This document shows positions 8,121 through 15,527 of a DNA stretch of 29,393 nucleotides, piece after piece. Position 1 is the first letter of the stretch, and each line of letters starts with the position of its first letter. A program made the translations under genes and the position numbers. This DNA comes from CAYLZN01 sp964387935 (GTDB lineage: Bacteria; Acidobacteriota; Vicinamibacteria; Vicinamibacterales; JAFNAJ01). The notes below the pieces were generated by a model, which had not been told where the DNA came from, did no database searches, and saw only the letters and a list, made by a program, of their open reading frames with translations. The stretch spans positions 1-29,393 of the forward strand of contig CAYLZN010000030.1 of NCBI GenBank assembly GCA_964387935.1, read 5' to 3'.

Positions 8121-8915
8121 ATGAAGCGCAGAGACTTCCTCGTGTCCTCCGCCCTCGGCGCTGTCGGTGCCGCGACGCGCCACGTACCGGCCGCGGCGCA
8201 GACGCCACCTTTCCCGACACCCTCGCTCACCCCGAAGATCCTCATCTCGGGCGGGAGTTACGGCGAACCGTTCATCCGCTACATGGCCACGCTCACCGGC
8301 AAGCCGCGCCCGAAGCTGCTGTACCTGCCGACGGCGGCCGCCGACAGCCCGGCCGGCATGGTCAACTGGTTCCGCAACTGCTCGCGCCTGAACGTCGAGC
8401 CGTCCGCGCAGGAGACGTTCATCACCAGCAGCCGCCAGCAGCGGACATGGGAAGACGTGCTGCTCTCAGTGGACGGCATCGTCTGTTCGGGCGGCAACAC
8501 GCTCAACCAGCAGGCGTTGTGGAAGGCGCACGGCATCGACGTCATCTTGCGCGAGGCCTGGCAGCGAGGCATCGTCCTCGGCGGGGCGAGCGCTGGATCC
8601 TTGTGCTGGTTCGAGGAGGGAACGACCGACTCGCGGCCAAAGCAACTGACCACGGTGCAGTGCCTCGGCTTCCTGAAGGGCAGCCACTCGCCGCACTACG
8701 ACGCTGAAAAGGACCGGCGGCCATTGTTCCAGAAGCTGATCGGCTCCGGGCAGATGAAGCCTGGCTATGCCTGCGACAACGACGCCGGGCTCTACTTCGA
8801 AGGCGACGCCGTGAAGCGCGTGGTCGCCACGCGAGACGGGGCCAAGTGCTACTACGTCAGCGTCGTCAACGGGCAGGTCGTGGAGCAGGTGCTCGAGCCG
8901 GAGAGGATCGCCTGA
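8121..8915 (+). CDS. Peptidase S51 / cyanophycinase-like protein with Tat-type signal
   Basis: 264 residues from ATG 8121 (an upstream in-frame start at 8109 would lie inside the -10-like sequence). MKRRDFLVSSALGAVGAA resembles a twin-arginine signal with a short h-region. The mature part has ILISGGSYG, the Asp/Gly loop VDGIVCSGGNTLN and the nucleophile elbow GGASAGS (Ser157), as in PepE aspartyl dipeptidase and cyanophycinase (family S51). HSPHYD near 189-194 may supply the histidine, and CDNDAGLYF is also a family motif. It probably hydrolyses peptides with N-terminal Asp or related isopeptides in the periplasm; the exact substrate is open. The stop is 14 bases before the M14 peptidase start, so the two genes form a short operon of exported peptidases. 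Confidence 0.85.
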   Translation: MKRRDFLVSSALGAVGAATRHVPAAAQTPPFPTPSLTPKILISGGSYGEPFIRYMATLTGKPRPKLLYLPTAAADSPAGMVNWFRNCSRLNVEPSAQETFITSSRQQRTWEDVLLSVDGIVCSGGNTLNQQALWKAHGIDVILREAWQRGIVLGGASAGSLCWFEEGTTDSRPKQLTTVQCLGFLKGSHSPHYDAEKDRRPLFQKLIGSGQMKPGYACDNDAGLYFEGDAVKRVVATRDGAKCYYVSVVNGQVVEQVLEPERIA

Positions 8916-8929
8916 ACGAGGAGGAGCTC

Positions 8930-10717
8930 ATGGTCCGCACGCGCGTCGTGATCCCGTCCTGCCTGATCCTCATGGCCCTGGCGGTGTTTGCGCCGTCCCT
9001 CGCGGGTCAGGCACGAGCGACCCGGCCACTGACCTTCGACCGCTACCACGGCTACCAGGAGACGGCGAACCTGCTCCGCGCGTGGGCCGCCGCTCATCCG
9101 ACGCTGGCGCGGGTGTACTCGATCGGCAAGGACTTCAAGGGGTTCGAGACCTGGCTGATCGAGATCACCAACCAGCAGGTCGGCAAGGCAGAGGAGAAGC
9201 CGGCCTTCTGGGCCGACGGCAACATCGACGCCGATGAGCCCTCGTCGACAGAGGTGATTCTCTTTCTCGCAGAGCGCCTGCTCTCGCGCCACGGTACGGA
9301 CCCCGAGATCACGCGGCTGGTCGACACGACCACGTTCTACCTCGTCCCGATCTCCAACCCGTACATGGCCGATCTCTACGTCTCCACCCCGATGACGGGC
9401 ATCGTCTCGAGCATCAACGCGCGCCCGCGCGACGACGACGGCGACGGCCGCCTGGACGAGGATCCGCCGGACGACGTGGACGGGGACGGGCAGATCCTGC
9501 AGATGCGCGTGCGCGATCCGCGCGGCACCTTCCGCGTGCATGCGAGGGATCCGCGGTTGCTGATGCGGGTCCGGGCCGACGAGACCGGCGAGTGGACCGT
9601 GCACACCGAAGGCCTGGACAACGACGGCGACGGCCAGTTCAACGAGGACTGGATTGGCGGCGTCGATCTCAACCGGAACTTCCCGTTCGACTGGCAGCCC
9701 GAGTGGATCCAGGAGGGCTCCGGCCAGTATCCGCTGTCGGAGCCCGAGTCGCGCAACATCGTCGAGTTCATCGTCGGACACCCGAACATCGGGTTCGTCG
9801 TCAACGGCCACTCGGGCCCGGATGACGGGCTCCTGTATCGGCCGTACGGGTCGCGGCCGGACACGGCGATTCCGCGACAGGACTTCCTCACGATGGCGAC
9901 GTTCGGAGAGAAGTTCGCGAGCCTGAGCGGCGGGCTGCGGACGCTGCCGCCCTACGGCGCGGAGGCCGAACGACGGTTCGGGCCCGGCCGCCAGGTGTAC
10001 GGCCGCGGCTTCATGCTGGAGTGGGCGTACGAGATGGCGGGGGCCTTCTCGTTCGTCGCGGAGCACGGGATCATCCCGGGCGACGCGGATCGTGACGGGC
10101 GTGTGACGGAGGAGGAGTTGATCCGGGTGTCGGACGCGGAGTTCGGCGGCCGGCTGTTCGTGGACTGGAAGCCGTTCCGCCACCCGACGCTCGGCGACGT
10201 CGAGATCGGCGGGTTCGTGAAGCTCACCAAGCCGAACCCGCCCCCGGGTCGCTACCTCGAGCGCCTGGTCCAGATCTACGGGGCGATGTACGAGTACTGG
10301 GCCACGACGTTGCCGCGGATCGCACTTCGGGTCGAGCCTCCGCGCGTGTCACCGCCCGGGCATCACGTGGTGCGGGCCGTGATCGAGAACGAGGGCCTGC
10401 TCCCCACCAACGTGACCCGGAAGGCGGTCGAGAACGGGTACGCCGACCCGGTGGTGGTGACGATCGAGACGAGTCCGAACGTGGAGGTCGTCGCGGGAGA
10501 CGCGCGGGTCAGGGTCGGGCACCTCCAGGGGCGGGCGTTTCAATATCGGCGGGCGTTGTCGTCGGGGCTTGCGGCAGGAGAGTCCGCCTCGCAGGCGTTC
10601 TCATGGGTCGTGCGCACGCGCGACGGTCAGCCCGGGTGGGTGGAGGTGTCCGCCCGGTCGGCGAAGGCTGGCGTCGCGCGCCAGCGCGTGAGCGTGGGCG
10701 GGCCGGGCAGCCGGTAA
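8930..10717 (+). CDS. Secreted M14-family metallocarboxypeptidase-like protein with Asp at a zinc-ligand position
   Basis: 595 residues. The start is fixed by a strong ribosome-binding site (GAGGAGGAG, 8918-8926) and a signal peptide (IPSCLILMALAVFAPSLAG). The M14 fold is clear: NIDADEPSSTE (98-108), NGHSGPDDGLLYRP (His294), SEPESRNIVEF, and GAFSFVAEHG with a candidate catalytic Glu378. In M14 the first zinc ligands form HxxE; here the His position is Asp100 (GAC at 9227-9229) while Glu103 is kept. Aspartate-rich loops DDDGDGRLDED (168-178), DVDGDGQI, DNDGDGQFNED (230-240) and DADRDGRVTEEE (385-396) look like EF-hand or thrombospondin-type calcium sites, known in this M14 subfamily. The last 110 or so residues form an Ig-like tail. 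It may be an altered or weakened peptidase; activity is uncertain. Confidence 0.85.
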   Translation: MVRTRVVIPSCLILMALAVFAPSLAGQARATRPLTFDRYHGYQETANLLRAWAAAHPTLARVYSIGKDFKGFETWLIEITNQQVGKAEEKPAFWADGNIDADEPSSTEVILFLAERLLSRHGTDPEITRLVDTTTFYLVPISNPYMADLYVSTPMTGIVSSINARPRDDDGDGRLDEDPPDDVDGDGQILQMRVRDPRGTFRVHARDPRLLMRVRADETGEWTVHTEGLDNDGDGQFNEDWIGGVDLNRNFPFDWQPEWIQEGSGQYPLSEPESRNIVEFIVGHPNIGFVVNGHSGPDDGLLYRPYGSRPDTAIPRQDFLTMATFGEKFASLSGGLRTLPPYGAEAERRFGPGRQVYGRGFMLEWAYEMAGAFSFVAEHGIIPGDADRDGRVTEEELIRVSDAEFGGRLFVDWKPFRHPTLGDVEIGGFVKLTKPNPPPGRYLERLVQIYGAMYEYWATTLPRIALRVEPPRVSPPGHHVVRAVIENEGLLPTNVTRKAVENGYADPVVVTIETSPNVEVVAGDARVRVGHLQGRAFQYRRALSSGLAAGESASQAFSWVVRTRDGQPGWVEVSARSAKAGVARQRVSVGGPGSR

Positions 10718-10757
10718 GGGGGCCGCGCCTGCGACCTGGGGCCGCGGTGCGGCCCCC
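10718..10757 (+). terminator. GC-rich hairpin between convergent genes, terminator-like but without T-tract
   Basis: A 9-base perfect stem GGGGGCCGC (10718-10726) with GCGGCCCCC (10749-10757) begins directly after the M14 stop codon. The 3' arm can instead pair with GGGGCCGC at 10738-10745 with a 3-base loop. No T-run follows on either strand, so this is a hairpin of terminator type rather than a classic intrinsic terminator. Confidence 0.45.
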
Positions 10758-10817
10758 GGATCGCACGGGATCTCTCAGGACCGACGAACGTTCGCTTGCA
10801 GGGCGGGCGAGACTGCC

Positions 10818-11474
10818 TCACTTGCCTCTGCGTCGGCGCGCCGACCGCAGCGCGCCGAGGAGGCCAGTGCCGAGGAGCAGCGCCGAGGTCGGTTCAGGCA
10901 CCGCCGACGCTTCCGCCACAGTCGCTGCAAAGAACTGCACCTCCGACAGGCCCACGTGACCGGCGTTGTCGGAACTGCCGAAGTTGCTGAGAATCTGGAA
11001 CTCGACGTATCGAGCGTTGCCCCATGCCGAGGCATCGATGTCGAACCCCAGGTCGCCGGCAACCCCGCTGGCCATGCTGAACACGAACTGCCCCTGATTC
11101 AGCCAGTTGGTCAGGTCGTTCGACGTCCGGATGGTGACGTCCTTCGCGCCCCGCCCGTTGTAGGGCTGGTAGAAGTTCAGGTTCCAGACGTGGACCGATC
11201 CCAACTCGTAGGTGGTACCGAGATCGAACACGATTGTGCCCTGTCCGGTCTGGCTGATCGTCTGCCAGGAGTTCCCGTCCACCGACGTGACTGCGTGACC
11301 TCCCCCAGAGAGCCCGCTGCCGTCCACGACATGGACCGCGCGAAGGTCCCACGGAGAGAGCGTGTACTCGGAACTGACGGACTCGACCGTGACACCAGAG
11401 ATGGGCGCAGCCAGGGCCCATGAGGAGATCGCCAGGCCAGCCACGAACGCTGTCACGACACGCGCATGCTTCAT
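10818..11474 (-). CDS. PEP-CTERM protein with discoidin (F5/8 type C)-like domain
   Basis: 218 residues from ATG 11474, preceded by GGAGGGAGG. A signal peptide (VVTAFVAGLAISSWALAAP) leads a beta-sandwich with WQTISQTGQGTIVFDLGTTYELGSVHVWN, YNGRGAKDVTIRTSNDLTNW and ARYVEFQILSNFG, the pattern of F5/8 type C galactose-binding domains. The C-terminus VPEPTSALLLGTGLLG plus RSARRRR is a PEP-CTERM sorting signal: proline-glutamate-proline, hydrophobic helix, basic tail. Exosortase would cleave it and release the protein to the surface or the exopolysaccharide. No exosortase is in the window. A perfect CRP-type palindrome lies about 135 bases upstream. Confidence 0.88.
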   Translation of the reverse strand: MKHARVVTAFVAGLAISSWALAAPISGVTVESVSSEYTLSPWDLRAVHVVDGSGLSGGGHAVTSVDGNSWQTISQTGQGTIVFDLGTTYELGSVHVWNLNFYQPYNGRGAKDVTIRTSNDLTNWLNQGQFVFSMASGVAGDLGFDIDASAWGNARYVEFQILSNFGSSDNAGHVGLSEVQFFAATVAEASAVPEPTSALLLGTGLLGALRSARRRRGK

Positions 11475-11800
11475 CGAACACCGCCTCCCTCCTGACCGTC
11501 CGGGTGAACCGACGGGCGGTCTCGCCCGGGTCGTCAGGGCAGACAGCAAGGCGAGTGCCGGCGGGCGTGGTCAGCTGCGTGTCCGTCCTCCCGGGACAAC
11601 TTGTGATTTCCGTCACAATCACGGATCTGTAACTGCTGCCCGCCATTCATTTGCACCTCCAACCATGACCAAGGTCTGCAGCGGGGGTGTCTTCGCCAGC
11701 ACGATCGCGGCGCATGGACACGGGCGGGCCCACCGTGCCCCTGGCTTTCGCGCACGCGGCCTCTTCGCCCCGGGACATGGAGGACTTACACTCCTGTCTC
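11475..11800. other. Intergenic region between divergent PEP-CTERM and amidinotransferase genes
   Basis: 326 bases without a convincing gene. It holds the PEP-CTERM ribosome-binding site next to 11474, the TGTGA-N6-TCACA palindrome at 11601-11618, an overlapping TCCGT/ACGGA inverted repeat (11609-11625) and a TACACT hexamer (11787-11792) eight bases before the ATG at 11801. I see no clear -35/-10 pair for the PEP-CTERM gene. Confidence 0.5.
11601..11618. promoter_or_regulatory. CRP/FNR-type operator, TTGTGA-N6-TCACAA
   Basis: Perfect palindrome TTGTGA (11601-11606), spacer TTTCCG, TCACAA (11613-11618). It contains the exact TGTGA-N6-TCACA consensus of cAMP receptor protein. It lies in the divergent region, centred 135 bases upstream of the PEP-CTERM start and about 190 bases upstream of the amidinotransferase start. 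The regulator is not in the window. Confidence 0.55.
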
Positions 11801-12679
11801 ATGGCAGGTCTGTGTGAAGTCGGCACACTCACGCGCGTCCTCGTCAAGCACCCGCGGGAGGCATTCCGAAGCGCGGCGCAGGTCGCGGACCAGTGGCGTG
11901 AGCTCGAGTTCACGGCGCTACCGGACTTCGCCAGGGCCTGCGAGGACTACGAGGCCTTCCTCGCCCTCCTCGGCGCGGCGGGCGCGCGCATCGACCGGTT
12001 GCCGTCGGCGCCGGGCACGACCCTCGACTCGATCTACGTGCGCGACGCGTCGATCGTCTCGCCCCGCGGTGTCGTCCTGTGCCGGATGGGCAAGGCCGCG
12101 CGACGAGCCGAGCCCGCCGCGCAGGCGGAGGCATTCGCGACCCTGGGTATCCCAATCGCCGGGGCAATCGAGCCGCCAGGCTGTCTCGAAGGTGGCGACG
12201 TCGTGTGGTTCGACGATCGCACGGTCGCGGTGGGGCGCGGGCTGCGCACCAACGACGAGGGAATCCTCCAGATCAGGGCGCTCCTGGGCGACGCGGTCGA
12301 GGTCGTCGTGGTGCCCCTGCCCTATCACCGCGGCCCGGAGGACGTGTTTCACCTGATGTCGATCGTGAGCCCGGTCGATCGCGATCTGGCCGTGGTCTAT
12401 TCACCGCTGATGCCGGTGCCCTTCCGCGAGTGGCTGGAGGCGCGCGGGATCGGGCTGGTCGAGGTACCCGACGAGGAGTTCGCGTCGATGGGCGCACACG
12501 TGCTGGCGATCGCGCCGCGGCGGTGCGTGATGGTCGCCGGCAATCCGCGTACGCGGGCCCGCCTCGAAGCCGCCGGCGCCGAGGTGCTCGAGTACGAGGG
12601 CCGCGAGATCAGCCTGAAGGGCGGCGGCGGCCCGACCTGCCTGACGAGGCCGGTCGTGCGGGCGGACGAGCATCCGTGA
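11801..12679 (+). CDS. Arginine deiminase/dimethylargininase superfamily amidinohydrolase
   Basis: 292 residues from ATG 11801; upstream in-frame starts at 11777 and 11714 exist, but 11801 leaves the usual short N-terminus before TLTRVLVKHP and sits eight bases after TACACT. The guanidino-modifying fold is indicated by SIYVRDASIV (Asp82), CLEGGDVVW (Glu130, Asp133), FHLMSIVSPVD (catalytic His184) and GGGGPTC (Cys280), the nucleophile that forms the covalent amidino adduct. The reaction is probably hydrolysis of arginine or N-methylated arginine to citrulline plus ammonia or methylamine, in the cytoplasm. The length fits dimethylargininase-like enzymes better than 400-residue ArcA. No arc genes are nearby, so the substrate is not settled. 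Confidence 0.85.
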   Translation: MAGLCEVGTLTRVLVKHPREAFRSAAQVADQWRELEFTALPDFARACEDYEAFLALLGAAGARIDRLPSAPGTTLDSIYVRDASIVSPRGVVLCRMGKAARRAEPAAQAEAFATLGIPIAGAIEPPGCLEGGDVVWFDDRTVAVGRGLRTNDEGILQIRALLGDAVEVVVVPLPYHRGPEDVFHLMSIVSPVDRDLAVVYSPLMPVPFREWLEARGIGLVEVPDEEFASMGAHVLAIAPRRCVMVAGNPRTRARLEAAGAEVLEYEGREISLKGGGGPTCLTRPVVRADEHP

Positions 12680-12726
12680 CCTCGAGCTCGTCGGACTCTC
12701 CCTGTCTCTGGCCGTCGACGAAGGTA

Positions 12727-12755
12727 TTGAGTCCATGCCACCAGGGTATTACCAT
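12727..12755 (+). promoter_or_regulatory. Promoter and operator of the toxin-antitoxin operon
   Basis: TTGAGT (12727-12732), 17-base spacer, TACCAT (12750-12755), then six bases to the antitoxin ATG, which implies a leaderless message. A perfect palindrome GGTATTACC (12745-12753) covers the -10, where an autorepressing antitoxin would be expected to bind; a half copy GGTATT is at 12723-12728. Confidence 0.5.
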
Positions 12756-12761
12756 TGAGCC

Positions 12762-12986
12762 ATGGACACGGTGACGTTCAAGCTGGAACGACGGCACATT
12801 CAGCGTCTGAAGGATCAGGCCGAGGCCACCGGACGCTCGCAGGCGGCCGTCGTCCGCGACTTGATCGATCGGCACCTCGGGCGACGAAGGCCGTCGCTGC
12901 ACGAACGCGCCAAGGACCTGTGCGGGTCCGTCGACGGCGCCAGGGACCTCTCGACGCGAAAGCTCGATCGGTATGGCCGGGACTAG
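12762..12986 (+). CDS. Ribbon-helix-helix antitoxin (VapB-like)
   Basis: 74 residues. An N-terminal strand (MDTVTFKLERRHIQRL) and two helices (LKDQAEATGRSQAAVVRDLIDRHL) form a ribbon-helix-helix DNA-binding domain; the C-terminal part (HERAKDLCGSVDGARDLSTRKLDRYG) is the type that wraps the toxin. The stop overlaps the PIN toxin start by 14 bases, the usual arrangement for a type II pair. It would neutralise the toxin and repress its own promoter through the palindrome just upstream. Confidence 0.88.
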   Translation: MDTVTFKLERRHIQRLKDQAEATGRSQAAVVRDLIDRHLGRRRPSLHERAKDLCGSVDGARDLSTRKLDRYGRD

Positions 12987-13398
12987 GGTCCTCCTCGACA
13001 CGGGCCCGCTCGTCGCCTATCTGAATCGCAACGATCGTCATCATGCCTGGGCGATCGAGACCTGGAGCGCGCTGTACGAGCCGCTCTGGACGTGCGAAGC
13101 GGTACTGTCGGAGGCGGTGTTCCTCGTGCAGTCCGACACCGGAGACGTGGATCCGATCCTGCGCCTCCTGGAACGGCGCCTCGTGCGACTCGATTTCGTC
13201 GCCACCGATCATCAGGCGGACGTCGTCCGCCTGTTGCGCAAGTACCGCGACCAGCGCATGAGCCTTGCCGACGCGTGCCTCGTTCGAATGGCGGAAATCA
13301 GCGAGAACTGCCAGGTGTTCACCACCGACCGGGACTTCCTGGTGTACCGCCGCAAGGGACGGCAGGTCCTGCCCCTGCTGGCGCCATTCAGGCGGTGA
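12973..13398 (+). CDS. vapC: PIN-domain ribonuclease toxin (VapC-like)
   Basis: 141 residues. The four acidic positions of a PIN nuclease are visible: Asp9 in VLLDTGPL, Glu47 in LSEAVF, Asp100 in SLADACLVRMAE, and Asp119/Asp121 in FTTDRDF. VapC toxins cleave tRNA or rRNA with Mg2+ when their antitoxin is lost. The catalytic set is complete, so it should be active. It converges on the amidase gene with a 13-base gap. Confidence 0.9.
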   Translation: MAGTRVLLDTGPLVAYLNRNDRHHAWAIETWSALYEPLWTCEAVLSEAVFLVQSDTGDVDPILRLLERRLVRLDFVATDHQADVVRLLRKYRDQRMSLADACLVRMAEISENCQVFTTDRDFLVYRRKGRQVLPLLAPFRR

Positions 13399-13411
13399 CC
13401 CTCCGGTTCAT

Positions 13412-14827
13412 TCACCCCGCGGCTGACGGGCGCCTCTTCCCGTGCTGCGTCGCCTGCTCGAACGCGTGCGCGAGCTGCAGGACGCGCCAGTCCGCGCGGC
13501 GGCCGCCCACGATCTGCACGCCGACCGGCAGGCCGTCGACCGTGAAGCCTGCCGGCACGGAGATGGCAGGCGTCGCCATGAAGCTGACGTAGAAGCACGC
13601 GCGCATCCAGTCGATGTAGGTCGCCATCGGCTGGTCGCCAATCGACGTGGGATACGGCACCGTGACATCGAACGGCACGACCTGCGTCACGGGCAGGACG
13701 AAGTAGTCGTACGTCTCGAAGAACTGCCGCACCTGCTCCTGCATCAGGGCCTGTCGTGCGAGGGCGCGCCCGATGTCGGCGCCGGTCAGCCGCTCGGCCA
13801 GCGCGACCTCGAACCTGATCGTGTCCTTGACCCACTCCGGCCGCTCTCCCACGAGCAGGGCGTACCGCGGGTGATTGGCCGCGACACGCAGGGTGGTGAA
13901 CGCGTCCTCGACCCCGGTGAAATCCGGCTCGTCCTCCTCCACCCGGCACCCGAGGCCCTCGAACACACTCCGCGTTCGGTTCACCACCTCGCGGATCTCC
14001 GGCTCGAACGGAATCCCGCCGAGGTCCTTCCACCACGCGATGCGGGTGCCCCTGAAGGTGCGACCGAGCGGGTCGCGGAAGCGGGACCCGTCCTCGGGGA
14101 GCGAGAGCGGGCTGCTGGGATCCGGACCCGCCATGGCGCTGAGGAACAGCGCGACGTCGGCCACCGTGCGGGCCATCGGCCCCGCGACCGAGAGCGGCGA
14201 CCACGTGCCGGGAGTGTCCGGCACACGCCCAGGGGAGGGACGGAAGCCCACGACGTTGCAGAAGGCCGCCGGGTTGCGGAGCGATCCGCCCGTGTCGCTG
14301 CCGTCGGCGATCGGCACCAGGCCGCACGCCAGCGCCGCGGCCGCCCCGCCACTGCTGCCTCCACACGTCCGGGTCACGTCATAGGGATTGCGCGTGGCCC
14401 CGAATACGCTGTTGAACGTCTGCGAGCCGGCGCCGAACTCGGGCGTGTTGGTCTTGCCGCAGGTGATCGCGCCCGCCTTGCGGATGCGGGTGACGAGGAG
14501 CGCATCGACGGTCGGCACGGCGTCGCGGTAGAACGGTGACCCGTACGTCGTCCGGATGCCCGCGGTGTCGACCAGGTCCTTGTGTGCCACGGGCAGGCCG
14601 TGCAGCACGCCGAGCGGCTCCCCGCGCGCAGCCCGCTCGTCGGCCCGGGCCGCGTCGGCCAATGCCCGCTCGGCCACCAGGGTGACGATCGCGTTCACCC
14701 TCGGGTTGACACGCTCGGTCCGCGCCAGGTGCGCCGTAATCACGTCCCGCGCAGACACCTCCTTGCGCCCCAGTCGTGCGGCGAGCTCGATCGCCGTCAG
14801 TTCGCACAGGTCGTCGCTGCCGGCCAT
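13412..14827 (-). CDS. Amidase signature family amidohydrolase
   Basis: 471 residues with the Ser-cisSer-Lys triad: Lys83 in PVAHKDLVD, the GGSSGG loop (156-161) and nucleophile Ser182 in DTGGSLRNPA. The length and the conserved TNTPEFGAGSQTFN..GATRNPYD segment fit aryl or aliphatic amidases and GatA-like proteins. No gatB or gatC is near, so a role in tRNA amidation is unlikely; hydrolysis of an unidentified small amide is more probable. No signal peptide, so cytoplasmic. It follows the DUF3237 gene with a 13-base gap on the same strand, suggesting a two-gene operon, and no strong ribosome-binding site is seen in that gap. Confidence 0.9.
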   Translation of the reverse strand: MAGSDDLCELTAIELAARLGRKEVSARDVITAHLARTERVNPRVNAIVTLVAERALADAARADERAARGEPLGVLHGLPVAHKDLVDTAGIRTTYGSPFYRDAVPTVDALLVTRIRKAGAITCGKTNTPEFGAGSQTFNSVFGATRNPYDVTRTCGGSSGGAAAALACGLVPIADGSDTGGSLRNPAAFCNVVGFRPSPGRVPDTPGTWSPLSVAGPMARTVADVALFLSAMAGPDPSSPLSLPEDGSRFRDPLGRTFRGTRIAWWKDLGGIPFEPEIREVVNRTRSVFEGLGCRVEEDEPDFTGVEDAFTTLRVAANHPRYALLVGERPEWVKDTIRFEVALAERLTGADIGRALARQALMQEQVRQFFETYDYFVLPVTQVVPFDVTVPYPTSIGDQPMATYIDWMRACFYVSFMATPAISVPAGFTVDGLPVGVQIVGGRRADWRVLQLAHAFEQATQHGKRRPSAAG

Positions 14828-14840
14828 GACCCTACACGGC

Positions 14841-15281
14841 TCACTGCATGTAGCCGTCGATGTGCACGGTGTTGGTGGCGAAGTTCACCGTCCCGACGCC
14901 CCAGATCTGCCGCGCGTTGACCCAGGCGTAGTGTTCCGACGCCGTCGTGAGCCTGACGTTCTCGCGAAGGTCGGCGACGGGCTCAGCCGCGCGAGGCAGG
15001 CCCACGCCGTCGGCAGCCAGCGCAATCCGGTGCCCATCGTCGGTGTCGATCACGGCGTGGATGTCGAGATCGATGCGGCCGTCGGCGCGCATCCTCACGT
15101 AGTCCACCCCGCGCACCCGCCCGGTCAACCGACCGGTGGCACGCCCGTCGAAGGCGACGTCGATGCGAGCCCCCTGCGGCGGGACGGGCGACTGGCCGCT
15201 GAGAATGGCCTCGAGCGTCACGCCGAAGTCGGTGACGCCCGTGATCGTCAGGTCGTACTCGTAGATCTTCTCGCCAGTCAT
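14841..15281 (-). CDS. DUF3237-family small beta-barrel protein
   Basis: 146 residues from ATG 15281, chosen because GGGAGGG lies just upstream; a longer in-frame start at 15308 is less likely. The sequence has the DUF3237 pattern: an N-terminal IYEYDLTITGVTDFG, GRLTGRVRGVDYVRMRADGRIDLDIHAVIDTDDG, and the end EHYAWVNARQIWGVGTVN. Members are about 150-residue beta-barrels of unknown function, often beside amidohydrolases or oxidoreductases of small aromatic or amide compounds. Here the partner is the amidase 13 bases downstream, so both may act on one substrate. Confidence 0.82.
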   Translation of the reverse strand: MTGEKIYEYDLTITGVTDFGVTLEAILSGQSPVPPQGARIDVAFDGRATGRLTGRVRGVDYVRMRADGRIDLDIHAVIDTDDGHRIALAADGVGLPRAAEPVADLRENVRLTTASEHYAWVNARQIWGVGTVNFATNTVHIDGYMQ

Positions 15282-15441
15282 GGAACCCTCCCTGCGCGTC
15301 GCGCGCACACGATGATCCCGTCAGCAGAACACGGAAGACGTCCGATCGGGTCAGCGCTGTTGGTGATCGTAGGTCTGCGATACGTCGCCGTATTTGCGAA
15401 TCGAAGCGCTACGATACACCGAGTCCGGACCCTCGCACGCC

Positions 15442-15525
15442 TTGAGCCCTGAGCCTTGAGCCCTGAGCCTTGAGCCCTGAGCCCTGAGCCTTGAGCCTTG
15501 AGCCCTGAGCCTTGAGCCCTGAGCC
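15442..15525. repeat. Tandem heptamer array, 12 copies of YTGAGCC
   Basis: Twelve perfect seven-base units with only the first base varying: T C T C T C C T T C T C for units 1 to 12. Most of the array alternates TTGAGCC and CTGAGCC, so a 14-base higher-order unit is visible. It begins two bases after the DUF5916 stop on the minus strand and stays open in that frame. It is a short-sequence-repeat locus of unknown role. Confidence 0.95.
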
Positions 15526-15527
15526 CG

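Noticed and set aside
9592..10543. Small frames within the M14 gene on both strands
   Set aside because: No ribosome-binding sites or conserved motifs; all lie inside a clear coding gene.
15442..15525. Heptamer array as a CRISPR
   Set aside because: The units are contiguous without spacers and far too short.
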